Positions 13,103 to 23,383 are shown, counted from the stretch's first letter. The stretch is 64,000 nucleotides of DNA from Strongylocentrotus purpuratus (GCF_000002235.5 NW_022145609.1:38870630-38934629); one strand, 5' to 3'. Notes: generated by a model not told the origin, from the sequence alone. Numbers and translations: made by a program.

Positions 13103-13320
13103 AGCATCCATAAATGTTAATACATGTACTTGATAAACAACTTCACATGGTACATCACGTTATCAAGAAAATGGCGGGCCCATGCCGTGCCGAAGAACTG
13201 TACATTTCTTGCTCTCTGCTTAGAGCTCTCAAACACTTTGGTGGGGAATCTTGTAGATTAATGGGCAAGAATATAATAGATCTCTCAGAATAAGTCATTT
13301 ATTGAGGTAAGATTTCCCTA
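13103..13320. repeat. ~200-bp dispersed repeat, copy 2
   Basis: Direct-orientation partner of 11715-11935. The two copies are about 1.39 kb apart and show substitutions and small indels throughout, so the duplication is old. Confidence 0.75.
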
Positions 13321-15329
13321 AGTATTTTATTATTATATTGCCACTTTTGGCCAGGGTTCCTTTTCAGTTTACCAGACTTATTTTCTAGCTTTCCAGTGCT
13401 TTATCACTCATCGCTCCCATGTGTTTTTGAGGGGCTACTTTATAAAGATATTTACCTGATGATTACACGTGTGTGAATTAAACAAGCGAATAGCAAGAAA
13501 TCCTTTCCCAAAAATAAATCTTACCGGTACTTCATTTTATAAAGAATAAAGTTTCTTCTTGACAAAACATAAATGGCTGGCAAAGCACAGATAAATAGTA
13601 CTGTGGATGTCGATGTTATTTAATCTTCCCTTTCGCCATCTCTGAATAATACTACCATCTGTTTTTATAGTGAGCTATATATTTCACAAATTCAATAGCT
13701 GCCAGAACAATTTCACATTTTTGAAATTCACTTTTGTTGTGAGTACACAATGCAGTTATCAAATAACAATTTGGAAGGAATACGAAGCAACAGAATCACA
13801 AATTGGCAACACTTACAAGATTGCAAAACCAAACTTTTAATGACAAAAAATGAAAATTTCTTGATGCATATTAATATAAAGGTAAATATTCACACAAGTT
13901 CATTTAAGATACTTTGTCACAGAAATTGATAAATGAAACTAAGGAAGAATACATATTGCCAATGTCATTCACTATAAAGCCCTTTGAAAGTTTTTTTTAA
14001 CAGGGAAATGTCTCTGAAAAAACCCACCCAGAATTACTCTTACTGATTAGTTGAGGTGCAGGGGATTAGTGAGCAAGTTTAAATAACACACACTTTTCAT
14101 TGTATTTGCAAAGCTCCTGTGAACAGGTTAGGTAATTGATTTCTTTCAAAGATTTGCAGACCTAATTAGGCTTAGTGCTGTTTGTGACAGAAGCAAGAAT
14201 TTTTCTAAACTCAGTAATGGGAAAGGTATTTTTCAGTTTACAAGTAGGGCCTATCTTTGAAAGTTGTTGACCTTTTCTTATTGATGCCTCTGAAGTTATA
14301 AGGAACACAGTTTAAATATATGTTGGCTAGGAGCATCATTTCAAAGCTAATTTATTGGGATTTTTATGGTTTCACCAACTCTACTTTAATACTTTGGAAG
14401 ATAGTCTTGAGAAAAAATACATTGTGAATATATTTCAGCTTCGGCGATTCAATTAAAATGAAGTAGTACTAGTAGACATAATAAAACCTTTAAGAAAAGG
14501 TGATTGAGGGACCTAGAGAATTAAAGGTCCCCTTCAGTCCATGAATTCAATGCAATTAAATTCAAATTTCATCGATTAAAATCCAAACAAATAGGATCAT
14601 TATCAAAACTTTCAAGTAATGCAGAAAATCTTTCTTTTCTCCCTGCTATTATTTATTTAAAAAAACTTTTCTCTTTTGTAGCATCAAGAAGATGACTTAA
14701 ACTTAAATTGTGTAAATAGTTCACTACAAAACTTTAGGAATTTTATTTGTCATATATCATATATTTGAAAGGTGTTGTAATGATTCAAGCTCTATTTGCT
14801 TATGTATCATCACCTTTGTGTGTTCATTCTTTAAACTGTATATAAGTTGCAACTTGTCTTTGATAAAACAATGTTATAATCTTTTTCATGTGAAGTTAAT
14901 TCAAATGGATTGTAAAATTGAACATGATTTGTTATATAATATTCATTTTTCATGTCATGTTAACTTCAATGAATTGTGAACATGCATGCATGCATAAATA
15001 AATAAATAAAAACTTGTTAAAGTCTGTTGACAACTGCATTCTCTTATTCCCATAGACAATAATGCACAGGGCAACTAATCTTTGAGTGGCCACTGTAATC
15101 TGTATTAGCAGTTTTAAATCTCAACTTTCAATCTTCTGTAGAGCTCTAGATCAACAAGAGTCTACTTACTTAGATTTACCTGCCTTTATTAATTAGTTAA
15201 AAGATTAAAGCAGCAACTCTTACTGCAAAACGATAGACTTGGTTTATATTAATTATTGTTCAACTAGAGTAGAGACTCAACTTTAACTTCAAGTTCAGTA
15301 CGACTTTCACAAGTTCCATGTTTCATTAC
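13321..15329. other. AT-rich non-coding stretch
   Basis: No exon or element with ends recognised. Probably part of the UHRF1 first intron (the gene runs leftward from 16115). A short ATAAATAAATAAATAAA run lies near 14993-15009. Confidence 0.45.
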
Positions 15330-15905
15330 TACTAGGGTTAGGCCTAGACTAGATCTAGATTCTACTAGACCTAGTAGCACTTACTTTACTTTACTAGGCT
15401 TGGATCTGTCCGTAGGTCCAACTTAAAATATATAGATCTAGGCTAGATCTAATAGACTCTCAAGCTAATTAATTGGTCCAAATAAATTACAAGTTCTCCA
15501 GATCACGAATATTAAAAACAATCTCAAGTCTCAGTCTCCCACTCACTGTCTGTCTCACTCTCATCTCTCATGACACTGCTGATAATGTGCCAAGGTTAAG
15601 ATTTAGAATATTGATCACTCATTTTATCACTTCTATTCTAATCCACCATCTAGGTCTAGATCTAGACCTAGATCTAGATCTAGATCTAATTTAACAACCA
15701 TATTCTCTGCCTAGTGATTTGGCCCTGTAATTATCATAATTCATGATTTCCTTACTTTACTGTAGATGTCTATTAGTAGGCTAGATCTAGTCTAATTTAA
15801 CTCATGTCATCACTGCCACTGTTTTTGTTAAGTTGTTAGGCCTGTAGATCTAGATCTAGGCCTAACAAGTTAGTGTTAGGCCTAGAGGTCTAGATCTAGA
15901 TCTAG
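15330..15905. repeat. cluster of TCTAGATCTAGA / TAGGCCTAG palindromic words
   Basis: Short self-complementary words AGATCTAGATCTAG, CTAGGCCTAG and TAGACCTAG recur many times over ~570 bp, densest at 15651-15688 and 15845-15905. It lies immediately downstream (on the minus strand) of the UHRF1 exon 1 donor, i.e. at the start of that intron. Simple-sequence origin is likely. Confidence 0.7.
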
Positions 15906-15962
15906 TCAGTTTAATAATAGTGGCGTTTGCCGTTAGTCTAATTCTAATCACTTTTCTTTTAC

Positions 15963-16115
15963 CTCTTTTCCGCTAAAAAATAAGCGTTGTCGATCCACAG
16001 GTGCATTGAAATCCTCCACCAATCTTTCACGAAACTGTTCAATTTTTGTCAGTTTTGACAGTCCATCAATTCGTAGCGTCTTTTTGCAATCGAATGTCCT
16101 GACGATGACCCACAT
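15963..16115 (-). CDS. UHRF1: UHRF1 first coding exon (N-terminal half of ubiquitin-like domain)
   Basis: On the minus strand, ATG (complement of 16113-16115) opens a 51-codon frame beginning MWVIVRTFD, with KKTLRIDGLSKLTKIEQFR in the middle, and ending RQRLFFSGKE at a GAG|GTAAAAG donor (intron begins at 15962). I recognise this as the start of UHRF1, the E3 ligase and chromatin reader that binds hemimethylated CpG and H3 tails and recruits DNMT1 in the nucleus. The vertebrate proteins begin MWIQVRT, have SLS-LTK and RLFYRGK at the same spacing, and the first coding exon is the same length as I recall it (51 codons, phase 0). The remaining Ubl, TTD, PHD, SRA and RING exons were not located; they should lie to the left. 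The promoter context (next entry) fits. The frame reads through into a stop after 4 intronic codons, as expected for an exon. Confidence 0.88.
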
Positions 16116-16490
16116 GATGGCTGAGTAGCGGAGTCGATCAGGCCAAACTCGAAGCTAAAATGTTGTGATTCGAGCTGAAATGGTGAGTTCGAGCTGAATA
16201 ATAAAGTTGATGCTACACACATGCAGATTTCAAATAAATTATAACTTCTACTTTAAGTGATGTTACTAATGTAGCACTCTTGAATGGATACACTATTAAA
16301 TGGACACAACAACAACCGCACACAGTATTCGTACAGCTACAGCCAGTGAACGCCAACGTCTGCTACGATCTACAACTGCAACCTGTACTAGGCGTGCATG
16401 TGATGTGATGATGCGATGATTGTAAATACCAAAACATGTGTTCCCGCGAAGTGGCGGGAAATCTTGAAGCTGACCTCGTCTTCCGGGTTG
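16116..16490 (-). promoter_or_regulatory. UHRF1 promoter and 5' UTR region with paired E2F sites and an ETS site
   Basis: Upstream of the UHRF1 ATG on the minus strand. TTCCCGC at 16441-16447 and GCGGGAAA at 16454-16461 form two inverted E2F-type sites separated by 6 bp, about 330 bp from the ATG. CTTCCGGG at 16480-16487 is an ETS-type site. CAGATGGCGC near 16517 is weakly YY1-like. UHRF1 is known in vertebrates as a proliferation gene controlled by E2F, so the sites make sense. The exact transcription start is not visible; no clear TATA box. Confidence 0.6.
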
Positions 16491-16619
16491 TGTTTATTCA
16501 CCTATCAGAGACCTACAGATGGCGCTATAAAACTTATATTTTTCGATCGAATGGGCTCACAGACATCATACAATGGACTCACAACCTCTGAAAATACAAA
16601 TAGTCTTCGAATTCTATTT

Positions 16620-17124
16620 CCCATTTGCAGGCCAAAAAAATGAAAAGGTTAAATTCCAACGGCATTTGAAAGATAACACTAATTTAGAACTTCCCTAAAG
16701 AAAGTGGGGCTTGAAAAAGTCTTCAAGTGGGATAATAACCACTATTAGTTGTCAAATCGACTTAGGGGCTAATATAGAGCCAATAAGTAATAGTCTTGAT
16801 TTTCAGACCATTGTATCGAATGGTCGTACGTTTTATGCTGCGCAAACAGAGATTCAATCGGTTTAATTTTGGCCATCACAAGAAGTGGGTTATTGATGTA
16901 GACAAATGCTCATGTACTCTTTACAGCTCATTTTACCAGAGAAGAAAAAAAAGCCAATCAGTCACTTAGTGTCTGACAGTAAAGTCTAGCAAGCAAACAG
17001 GTTCATATTAGGACACTGCTAACGTTTAAATTTCACAGATAGGACATTACATGACATATTCATAATTCCTCAGTTCTATACAGAATTTGAGGTTGGCTGC
17101 AAATGGGACATAGTAGGCCTACCT
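16620..17124. mobile_element. TTAA-family-D MITE, copy 1
   Basis: About 500 bp colinear with 48545-49082 in the same orientation. Inner terminal words CCCATTTGCAGGCC (left) and GGCTGCAAATGGG (right) are inverted repeats. The right end continues to ACCT then TTAA at 17125-17128, as in copy 2. The left outer end (before 16620) is degenerate and no TTAA is left there. No coding frame is shared between the copies. Confidence 0.75.
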
Positions 17125-17387
17125 TTAATTCTGAAAAACTAGTAAATTAATAAATTAATTAATTAATTCTGAAATCTCAAATATAAAGACTTTGGAATCT
17201 CACATGGATTAATATCAGACCCGCTACTGCTCTTATTTTGTAATCACAAACATATTACAACAAAGTAAACAAATGATCTGTTTGCTGATGATATGTGTAT
17301 TTCTCTGCCATTCAAATATTAATGTTCTCATTGACAATCTGAAACAGTGTTGCTGTCCTGCCTTACCAAGCCTTCATTGGGTTTGTA

Positions 17388-17643
17388 CAGTGGCGTACGC
17401 AGGATTTTTTCAAGGGGGGGGGGGGGTTAAAATCGGGCCCAAAATTTCGCAACGACTCAACTTTATTATTTTGCTCCCGAAAATTTGAAAATCGTGTCGC
17501 GCCGGCCGAAAAGTCGCTGAGTGGGGGGGGGGGGGGGGGGGGGTTCACAAAAAACATACACATAAAAAAACTCAAGGGGGTTTAACCCCCCACCCCCCCC
17601 CCCCCCCACCCCCCCCCCCCCCCCCCCCCTGCGTACGCTCCTG
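17388..17643. mobile_element. hAT-type MITE with perfect 8-bp target duplication
   Basis: Starts CAGTGGCGTACGCAGG and ends with the inverted form CCTGCGTACGCTCCTG. It is flanked on both sides by GGTTTGTA (17380-17387 and 17644-17651). CAG...CTG ends and an 8-bp duplication are the hAT pattern. The interior is mostly poly-G and poly-C (17417-17428, 17522-17543, 17586-17629), so it carries no gene. The perfect duplication implies fairly recent insertion. Confidence 0.9.
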
Positions 17644-17651
17644 GGTTTGTA

Positions 17652-18296
17652 TGTAATTCCAAGGAGTCATAAAGCTGCGTGCTTCAGCTTATCTTGGAGC
17701 CCCGAATCCGCTGTTACCTTTCATAAAATTATGTCTGGACTTTTATCCGGGATTAATGTGTAGGCCTACAAACATATTCTTCTATCTCATTTCCTTCTGA
17801 CTCACATTCTTTACCTTCTCTTCCTACTTCTCTTTTTCATACACCCTTCGGTCAAATCTTTTCATTGTTTGTATAGGGCCTATATACTTTCCAAGGCTTG
17901 GCACTTGCTTTTTGTCCCCCTTTAAACAAAAATTCATTACACTTTTTATTATTAAAGTTCCCTTTTTTCACATGTAATTTCGAAGTTATTTATTGTAAAT
18001 GCAATACAAACTTTATATGCTGTGTAGAAAAGTCTTTATTTGTTCAGTCATGAATATCAATTTTGTTTAATGCTATGTTTTTTATGTGAAATCAAAGAAA
18101 CTTAACTGAAACTGAATGAAATGAAATGAAATGAAATAAAAAATTGTTTTGGGAAATGTTGGGCCGATGGGTAATCGGAGGGATAGGCCTATGAGTGAGG
18201 CACATTCAATAAAATGTCCTCTTAAGATTTTGTGCCTTAGCCTGAGCAGAATCTGCCTCTGTATGTAAAAAGACATTAAGATACATGATTAGTTTG
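17652..18296. other. non-coding stretch
   Basis: No gene or bounded element recognised. It contains an ATGAAATGAAATGAAATGA pentanucleotide run near 18116-18135. Confidence 0.5.
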
Positions 18297-18600
18297 GTTA
18301 GGCGTGTGTCCGGTTTTCGCGTGTTGTTCCCGGAGAGTCTCCGGACGCGCGGGTTCGGCTGCCTATGCCGGATCTTTGTGTTTCTTTTGTCGGGGCCTGT
18401 TCGGTGCGCAATATTTTATGTTGCTCGTTGCTAGGTCGGACTGACCTTGAGCTTGCTCGACCTGGCAACGGCAGACTGTTGTATCCAAATCCATTGAAAT
18501 CCATTTTGAAAATCTTTTTCAACATGGATTCCGATTTTGACCCATAATTTCCTAAAAAGGGACTATTAAACTGATTATTTCAGTCAAGTTGGTAAGTGGA
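18297..18600 (+). promoter_or_regulatory. GC-rich island, candidate promoter / first exon
   Basis: The base composition changes sharply here from AT-rich flanks to CpG-containing sequence, then returns to normal by about 18530. A GTAAGT donor consensus follows at 18592-18597 (TTG|GTAAGT). An ATG at 18523 opens only 7 codons (MDSDFDP) before a stop. GTTGCTAGGTCG and CGACCTGGCAAC (18422-18467) form a 12-bp-arm inverted repeat. A non-coding first exon on the plus strand, or the 5' end of a retroelement, are both possible; I do not recognise a gene. Confidence 0.3.
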
Positions 18601-19071
18601 ACTGATTTATTATAGCCTAGGCCTAATTTACAATATAACATGCTCGAGGTAAAATGACATTTTGGGGGATTTTGGGGGCAAAACGCTACGACCAGGACTG
18701 GCCGTGGCGTTAGCAAGGACATGTGTATAAACGGCTTCCGTCTCTAAAGAGAGAGCCGACCCTACCCCAATAAGAGGCTAACGAACGAAAGAGACGGAAA
18801 ATTCGGTCTACATTTTTGGATGCCCTTCCTCATCAGAGTCATACAGTACATCCAGAAACAAATTGGTTCTTGGGGACCATCTAGAAGAATTCTAGGCCAT
18901 GGCTGTACCATTGGTACCATTGGTAAATTTCTAAATGCTTTGAGAATAGTTCAATAGATCTATCTGCCTGTCGACAGGCATGAGTTTGGCCATTTGGGTT
19001 CAATGAAGGAACAAGATAGAGCCTATTTGTCCCCAACATGGTAGTATCCTCCAGGTTATAGAAGTTAAGCC
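18601..19071. other. non-coding stretch after the GC-rich island
   Basis: Contains a small inverted repeat TTCCGTCTCT / AGAGACGGAA (18737-18746 and 18791-18800) in a moderately GC-rich block. No coding frame recognised. Confidence 0.4.
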
Positions 19072-19186
19072 TTGGTCACAAATGCCAATACGAACGCTGT
19101 ACGAACGATTTTCAAACAATGGAAATTCAGGAAGACAATGGAAAAAAAGAGATTCGTTCAATCGTTCGTACAAACCTTTGTGACCG
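19072..19186. mobile_element. small inverted-repeat element (TTGGTCACAAA ends)
   Basis: Left TTGGTCACAAA...TACGAACG..GTACGAACGATT and right AATCGTTCGTAC...TTTGTGACC are inverted copies around a ~45-bp centre. Length about 115 bp, no coding capacity. A target duplication is not clear, so the exact ends are uncertain. Confidence 0.55.
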
Positions 19187-19239
19187 TAGCATAACACTGA
19201 GTTGGATAAACTTTGTGTCTAGATTACTCTTCTTGAAAA

Positions 19240-19393
19240 CAGAGCCATCTATACACAGAGTTCGGCCAACCCGGTTCGAGTTGGACGCAATATGGCGACT
19301 ACTGCTTTGTTGGGCAAGTACAAAAAAAATATATACGCCATGCTGTGACCCAGTGAAACCAAATTGGCCAAACTCTGTGTATAGATGCCTCTG
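19240..19393. mobile_element. 154-bp hAT-type MITE with perfect 8-bp target duplication
   Basis: Terminal inverted repeats of about 29 bp: CAGAG.CATCTATACACAG at the left and its complement ending in CTCTG at the right, followed inward by GTT(C/T)GGCCAA. Both sides are flanked by CTTGAAAA (19232-19239 and 19394-19401). An 8-bp duplication with CAGAG ends points to hAT. It shares no sequence with the poly-G hAT elements at 17388 and 56266. Confidence 0.85.
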
Positions 19394-19482
19394 CTTGAAA
19401 ATACTGAACAGCGCCACCTCTGTTTAACTTTTCTGCTGTTAGTTTCATTTTTAGTTCTTGTACATGTAGTCGGGGAAATTAA

Positions 19483-19496
19483 AGAGAGAGAGAGAA

Positions 19497-19528
<32 letters not shown>

Positions 19529-19530
19529 GA
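19483..19530. repeat. (GA)n tract
   Basis: Purine dinucleotide repeat with a few AAAG interruptions, followed by purine-rich DNA and a short poly-G to about 19575. Confidence 0.85.
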
Positions 19531-19916
19531 AAATGGAGGGAAAAAGAGGGACAGGGGGGGGGGGAAGGAAAAGAGGGTCTTGACTAATTTATTTCCCTGG
19601 CTTTACACCAAATTACCTCTTTTATCTTCATAAAGCCGCTTAGGAGATGTGCATGATTAAGCAGGCCTCTAAATCAAACTCTGTACGTTATCATCAAATT
19701 TTCAGATAACTGCCCAATTTTGTGACTACATTTCTTCCTGTAGATTGTTATGCCTGTTTTTTTTTCTTTTCACAAGTTGATTTTTATGACAAACCTCCAA
19801 TCTTGCACTAGGTCATCACATCCTGTTTCAAGGGTTTTGTCTGTTCCTAGTAATTAATCCTGGACCTGCTTTGTGCATTTTGTTCTTGAAGTGTACAAAT
19901 TAATAAAATAATGAGC

Positions 19917-20541
19917 TTCAAATATAATATGAAAGAGGATGTCATTTAAAGGGATCATTTAACAATGTTAAATCTGAGATACAGGGTCCTACATGTTACC
20001 AGTGTCTGTGATATGGTGTAATATTGAAGCCCTAAAAAAATCGCGCTTCAAAATGATCAAGAAGTGCCTCAAAAAAGTAAAAATCTTTGAGTGACCGGTT
20101 TTACCATACTTGTTTTCCCCAATAGACTGTAGTGTTATGAAAACCGTTTTTAAAATTTGTAACTCCAATCATTAATATCTTGATAATCAGACAGGCGATC
20201 GGCTTGTAAAAGTCATGGAGTTCCTGACTGACCTAAAGGTTTATAATTATCATTGCAGCATGAGCTAAATCAAGGATTATTTCTAAAGGATCTAAGACAA
20301 AGTTACCGGATCCCTTAAGACACACTTCTGCAAAGATTCCCCCCACCCCCCCCCCCCAAAAAAAATGTATTTGAAGACAAATATCGATAAAAGAATACAT
20401 AATTTAGGTTTTCTGTTGTACTGGGCGAACTTAAATTTTGTATTCTTTCATCAATATTCGACTTCAAACACATTTGTTTTGAAAATCCTTGCAGAAATGT
20501 GTCTTAAATGACATCCTCTTTCACATTATGATACAATTTGA
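19917..20541. mobile_element. hairpin (foldback) element split by a TTAA insertion
   Basis: The left arm (TGAAAGAGGATGTCATTTAA, then after the insertion TTAAGACACACTTCTGCAAAG) is matched by an inverted right arm (CTTGCAGAAATGTGTCTTAA then ATGACATCCTCTTTCA at 20490-20523). Inner arms also pair through ATGTATTTGAAGACAAATAT...AATATTCGACTTCAAACACAT. Without the insert the element is about 250 bp. The right arm preserves the uninterrupted TTAA site at 20504-20507. Confidence 0.8.
19950..20314. mobile_element. TTAA-family-A MITE, copy 1 (nested)
   Basis: 365-bp element with ends AGGGATCATTTAAC and GTTACCGGATCCC, inverted repeats of each other, bounded by TTAA at 19946-19949 and 20315-20318. It interrupts the left arm of the hairpin element. 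An inverted, diverged copy is at 27387-27766. No coding capacity. TTAA duplication is used by piggyBac and Kolobok; the AG start (not CC) fits Kolobok better. Confidence 0.85.
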
Positions 20542-21150
20542 AATTCTGTTAAATTCTGCCATCAAATTTTGGGGCTCCCAATACTTTAGATGGGCTTTAA
20601 CCATTTACCTATAAAATGCCAGGCAATTTTGTTGAAGATCGATGTTACAAATTCTACTTAAATACAGTTTTTTTCTTCTTCAGGTGATTGGTATACTTTG
20701 AATGTCCTCGTCTGGACCAGGTCTACCTGACCCTGATCTTGGGTTCAAAGCTATTCTCAAAAATGTCCACACCCTGTTATTGGAGCTGAGACACTAAACA
20801 CACATTTGCTCTATACTAATCCTGAGTAGCAGCCATAAGTAAGAGGATTAAGATAATACATTAATCCTCTCAAGTGGGTTGGGGTCATGGTGATATTGAC
20901 CCCCTTCTGAATATAATTATGCCAATGAGTGACTTGACGTATAAATTTAACTGTTTTATGAATAACTTTAATTATTAGGATATAACTGCATTTTTTCTTA
21001 TTGGACAGGGCCAATGAACAAAATCAATGTCTTCTCAGAAGAAAATCGAGGTCAGCATGTTCTATGTTTTTTTTCTAGAGAGCTATTTAGGCCCAATAAT
21101 AAGATAACATCGTGTAGTATTAACGATAAAGGGAATTTGGGGAACATAAA
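20542..21150. other. non-coding stretch
   Basis: No exon, RNA gene or bounded element recognised. Confidence 0.5.
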
Positions 21151-21243
21151 TTGATATGTCTATCTATCTATCTATCTATCTTTCTATCTTTCTATCTTAT
21201 CTACCGGTATCTTATCTATCTTATCTATCTTATCTATCTATCC
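21151..21243. repeat. (TATC)n microsatellite
   Basis: CTAT/TATC tetranucleotide repeat with TTTC and ACCGG interruptions, trailing into a degenerate continuation to about 21290. Confidence 0.9.
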
Positions 21244-21538
21244 ATATCTATTTATCAATTGATCTGTTGAGCTAGTGATCTATCTTTCAATCTAAAATAA
21301 AATGTAGACACATCATACTTTCTATTCATGAATATTGAATTGATATGATACATTTAAACTGATATTTGTCTTCATTGTTAGATGAGGATGCATGTATTAG
21401 GACTTTTTCTGTCAATTTATGGGATAGGTTTCATAAACTTTGTAAGAGATTTGGAAACGGTGGACACCAACCTCCTAATAGAGAGTGGCATTTGCTCTGA
21501 GCCATATTTTCTCATATTGTTAGAGTTGGGGTTGCAAG

Positions 21539-22013
21539 TAAGACCCCGTTCTCACTCACTTTGAAAGTGTTCTTAGTTAGACCGCTCCAGAGGAACGGGT
21601 CTTGAGGAACGGTTTGCGAGCGTACACACTCCGAGCAGTTTTTAATGGCTCAAACTGCTCCACGAGTCAAAGTGGTCTTGTTGCTATGGCAGCTCAGGTC
21701 AGCAGATCAATTTTTTCGCGCGCGGAATACAAACCGTATGTACCGTACTACATGTTTTGCACCAAAGGTCACTAGCTCACTTCCGTTCAAAGTACGCTTT
21801 CCGTTCACATTGCACGTTAGAGCGCTCCAAACCGCTCTTAATAAGACCCGCTCCTCAAGACCACCTCGGAAGGTGGTCTTCTGGAGCGGTCCAGAAGTCC
21901 ACTTCCTGGACCACTTTGACCGTTCTCACTCACCTAAGAACCGCTCCTGAGGAACGGGTCTTAGTTAGAGCGCTCCAGAGCGCTCCAACGAAGTGAGTGA
22001 GAACGGGGTCTTA
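21539..22013. mobile_element. 475-bp inverted-repeat DNA element (TAAGACCCC ends)
   Basis: Ends TAAGACCCCGTTCTCACTCA and its complement TGAGTGAGAACGGGGTCTTA are 20+ bp terminal inverted repeats. The interior is GC-richer than its surroundings and contains several copies of CGCTCCAGA/GAGCGGTCC and AACGGGTCTT words in both orientations. Flanks GTTGCAAG and GTTGTAGC agree at 5 of 8 positions, perhaps a decayed 8-bp duplication. Short ORFs inside are not transposase-like. Confidence 0.8.
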
Positions 22014-22990
22014 GTTGTAGCTTAGGTTAGGGTAGGGGTAGGGCTAGGCATAGTGTTTGGTTCAGAGATGAAAATCGGAATTTGATTTATGAAGAAAATT
22101 TGCTGCTGAGCAAGTTTCGCTCGAGTATGGGTCGTAGAACCCGGAATATTGCATGCATCTGTCTGCTTTCAAGTGTTGTGCAAATATACCCTTCCACAAC
22201 TCGGCTTATTGGGGAAACACTTTTAAGAGAAGGCAAACAGTAGACATACGGATCTCTTGGGATTCATGTCGGAAAAATCAAAGAGTTTGACGAAAAATAC
22301 TTTACAAGAAAACTCTGAGTAATATTTGGAGATTGAAATTGTTATCACATTTCTGTTCTTCATTGCAAATGTTGAAGGTTTCTAATATTAGACACAGTCC
22401 TGTTGCAAGTCGTTGAACTTTTTTTCATCGCAAAAGAATCCTGTTGAAAAGTTCCTATGGATGGCAAAATTGTTTATAACTCAAAAGTCTGTTCAAAGCC
22501 TCTTTTTATGACTTGCTACTGTTGATTGTCCTGAATATATACTACAAAATGGATATTCTTTCATACTCCTTTTAATCTTGAGTTTTTGCATTATGTCTGC
22601 TGAACATGGTAGGAAAATATTTTTAATGTATAATGAATTTAATTCTGATTTGATACTGAAATGGTATATTTTGTGTATTGTACTGTACAGATCAGATACA
22701 CAATGAAAGGTTCTTTTTTCTTTCTGTGTATTAAATCTACAAGTAGGTGTAACTTGGACCCTTTCAAACAAACACATTTTCCTCTATCTTTATAACTCAT
22801 CTCTTCTTTGGATTCCGCCAATCTTTTGTTCCTTTTCAAAAACCTGTTTTCCATTGATCGCATATTTGTTGCTCGTTTATAAATCCAAAGTACAAAGTGA
22901 TTTAAGGATGAACTTAGGCAGTGTGAGTAATGGCCTACAATCATTGTGATGCAACAAAGTGCTATATCAATGCCAAAAGTCATTTTGTGT
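22014..22990. other. non-coding stretch
   Basis: Starts with a GGTTAGGGTAGGGGTAGGG patch; otherwise AT-rich. The minus-strand ORF reaching 23139 runs across the following tandem repeat and shows no recognisable protein features. Confidence 0.5.
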
Positions 22991-23383
22991 TGGTTTCTGA
23001 CAACTTGGTTGAGTTGGTGTGAAGGCTTTGGAACGGTCGAGAGAACACCTGAATCAAAATATTGAAATTGAGACAGTTTTAATACACCAGTGGACAATAA
23101 AATAGTGCAGAATATTAGAATAGTATTTTTCTCTCCCATTTGATGGCAGTGCCTATTTATTCTGACAGGGCAGGTTGTGGTATAGTCATTTTTTGATGGT
23201 TTTTAACAACTTTGTTGAAATAGAGTGAAGGCATGGGAATAGCCACTAAAAATACCTGAAACTGGTATTGAAATTGAAACACTTTTAATACACTGGTGGA
23301 CAACAAAATGTAAAGTATTTTCTCTTCCTTTTGATGGAAACAGGCATTTAGTTTGACAAGGCATGTTTTGGTATATACCTACC
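22991..23383. repeat. two-copy tandem duplication (~195-bp unit)
   Basis: Copy 1 (about 22991-23187) and copy 2 (about 23192-23383) share, in order, ACAACTT.GTTGA, GTGAAGGC.T.GGAA, ATTGAAATTGA.AC, TTTTAATACAC.(A/G)GTGGACAA, TTTGATGG and GACA.GGCA. Indels differ between copies, so it is old and non-coding. Confidence 0.75.

Noticed and set aside
22639..23139. 166-codon minus-strand ORF
   Set aside because: Runs across copy 1 of a tandem duplication whose second copy does not keep the frame; no recognisable domain.
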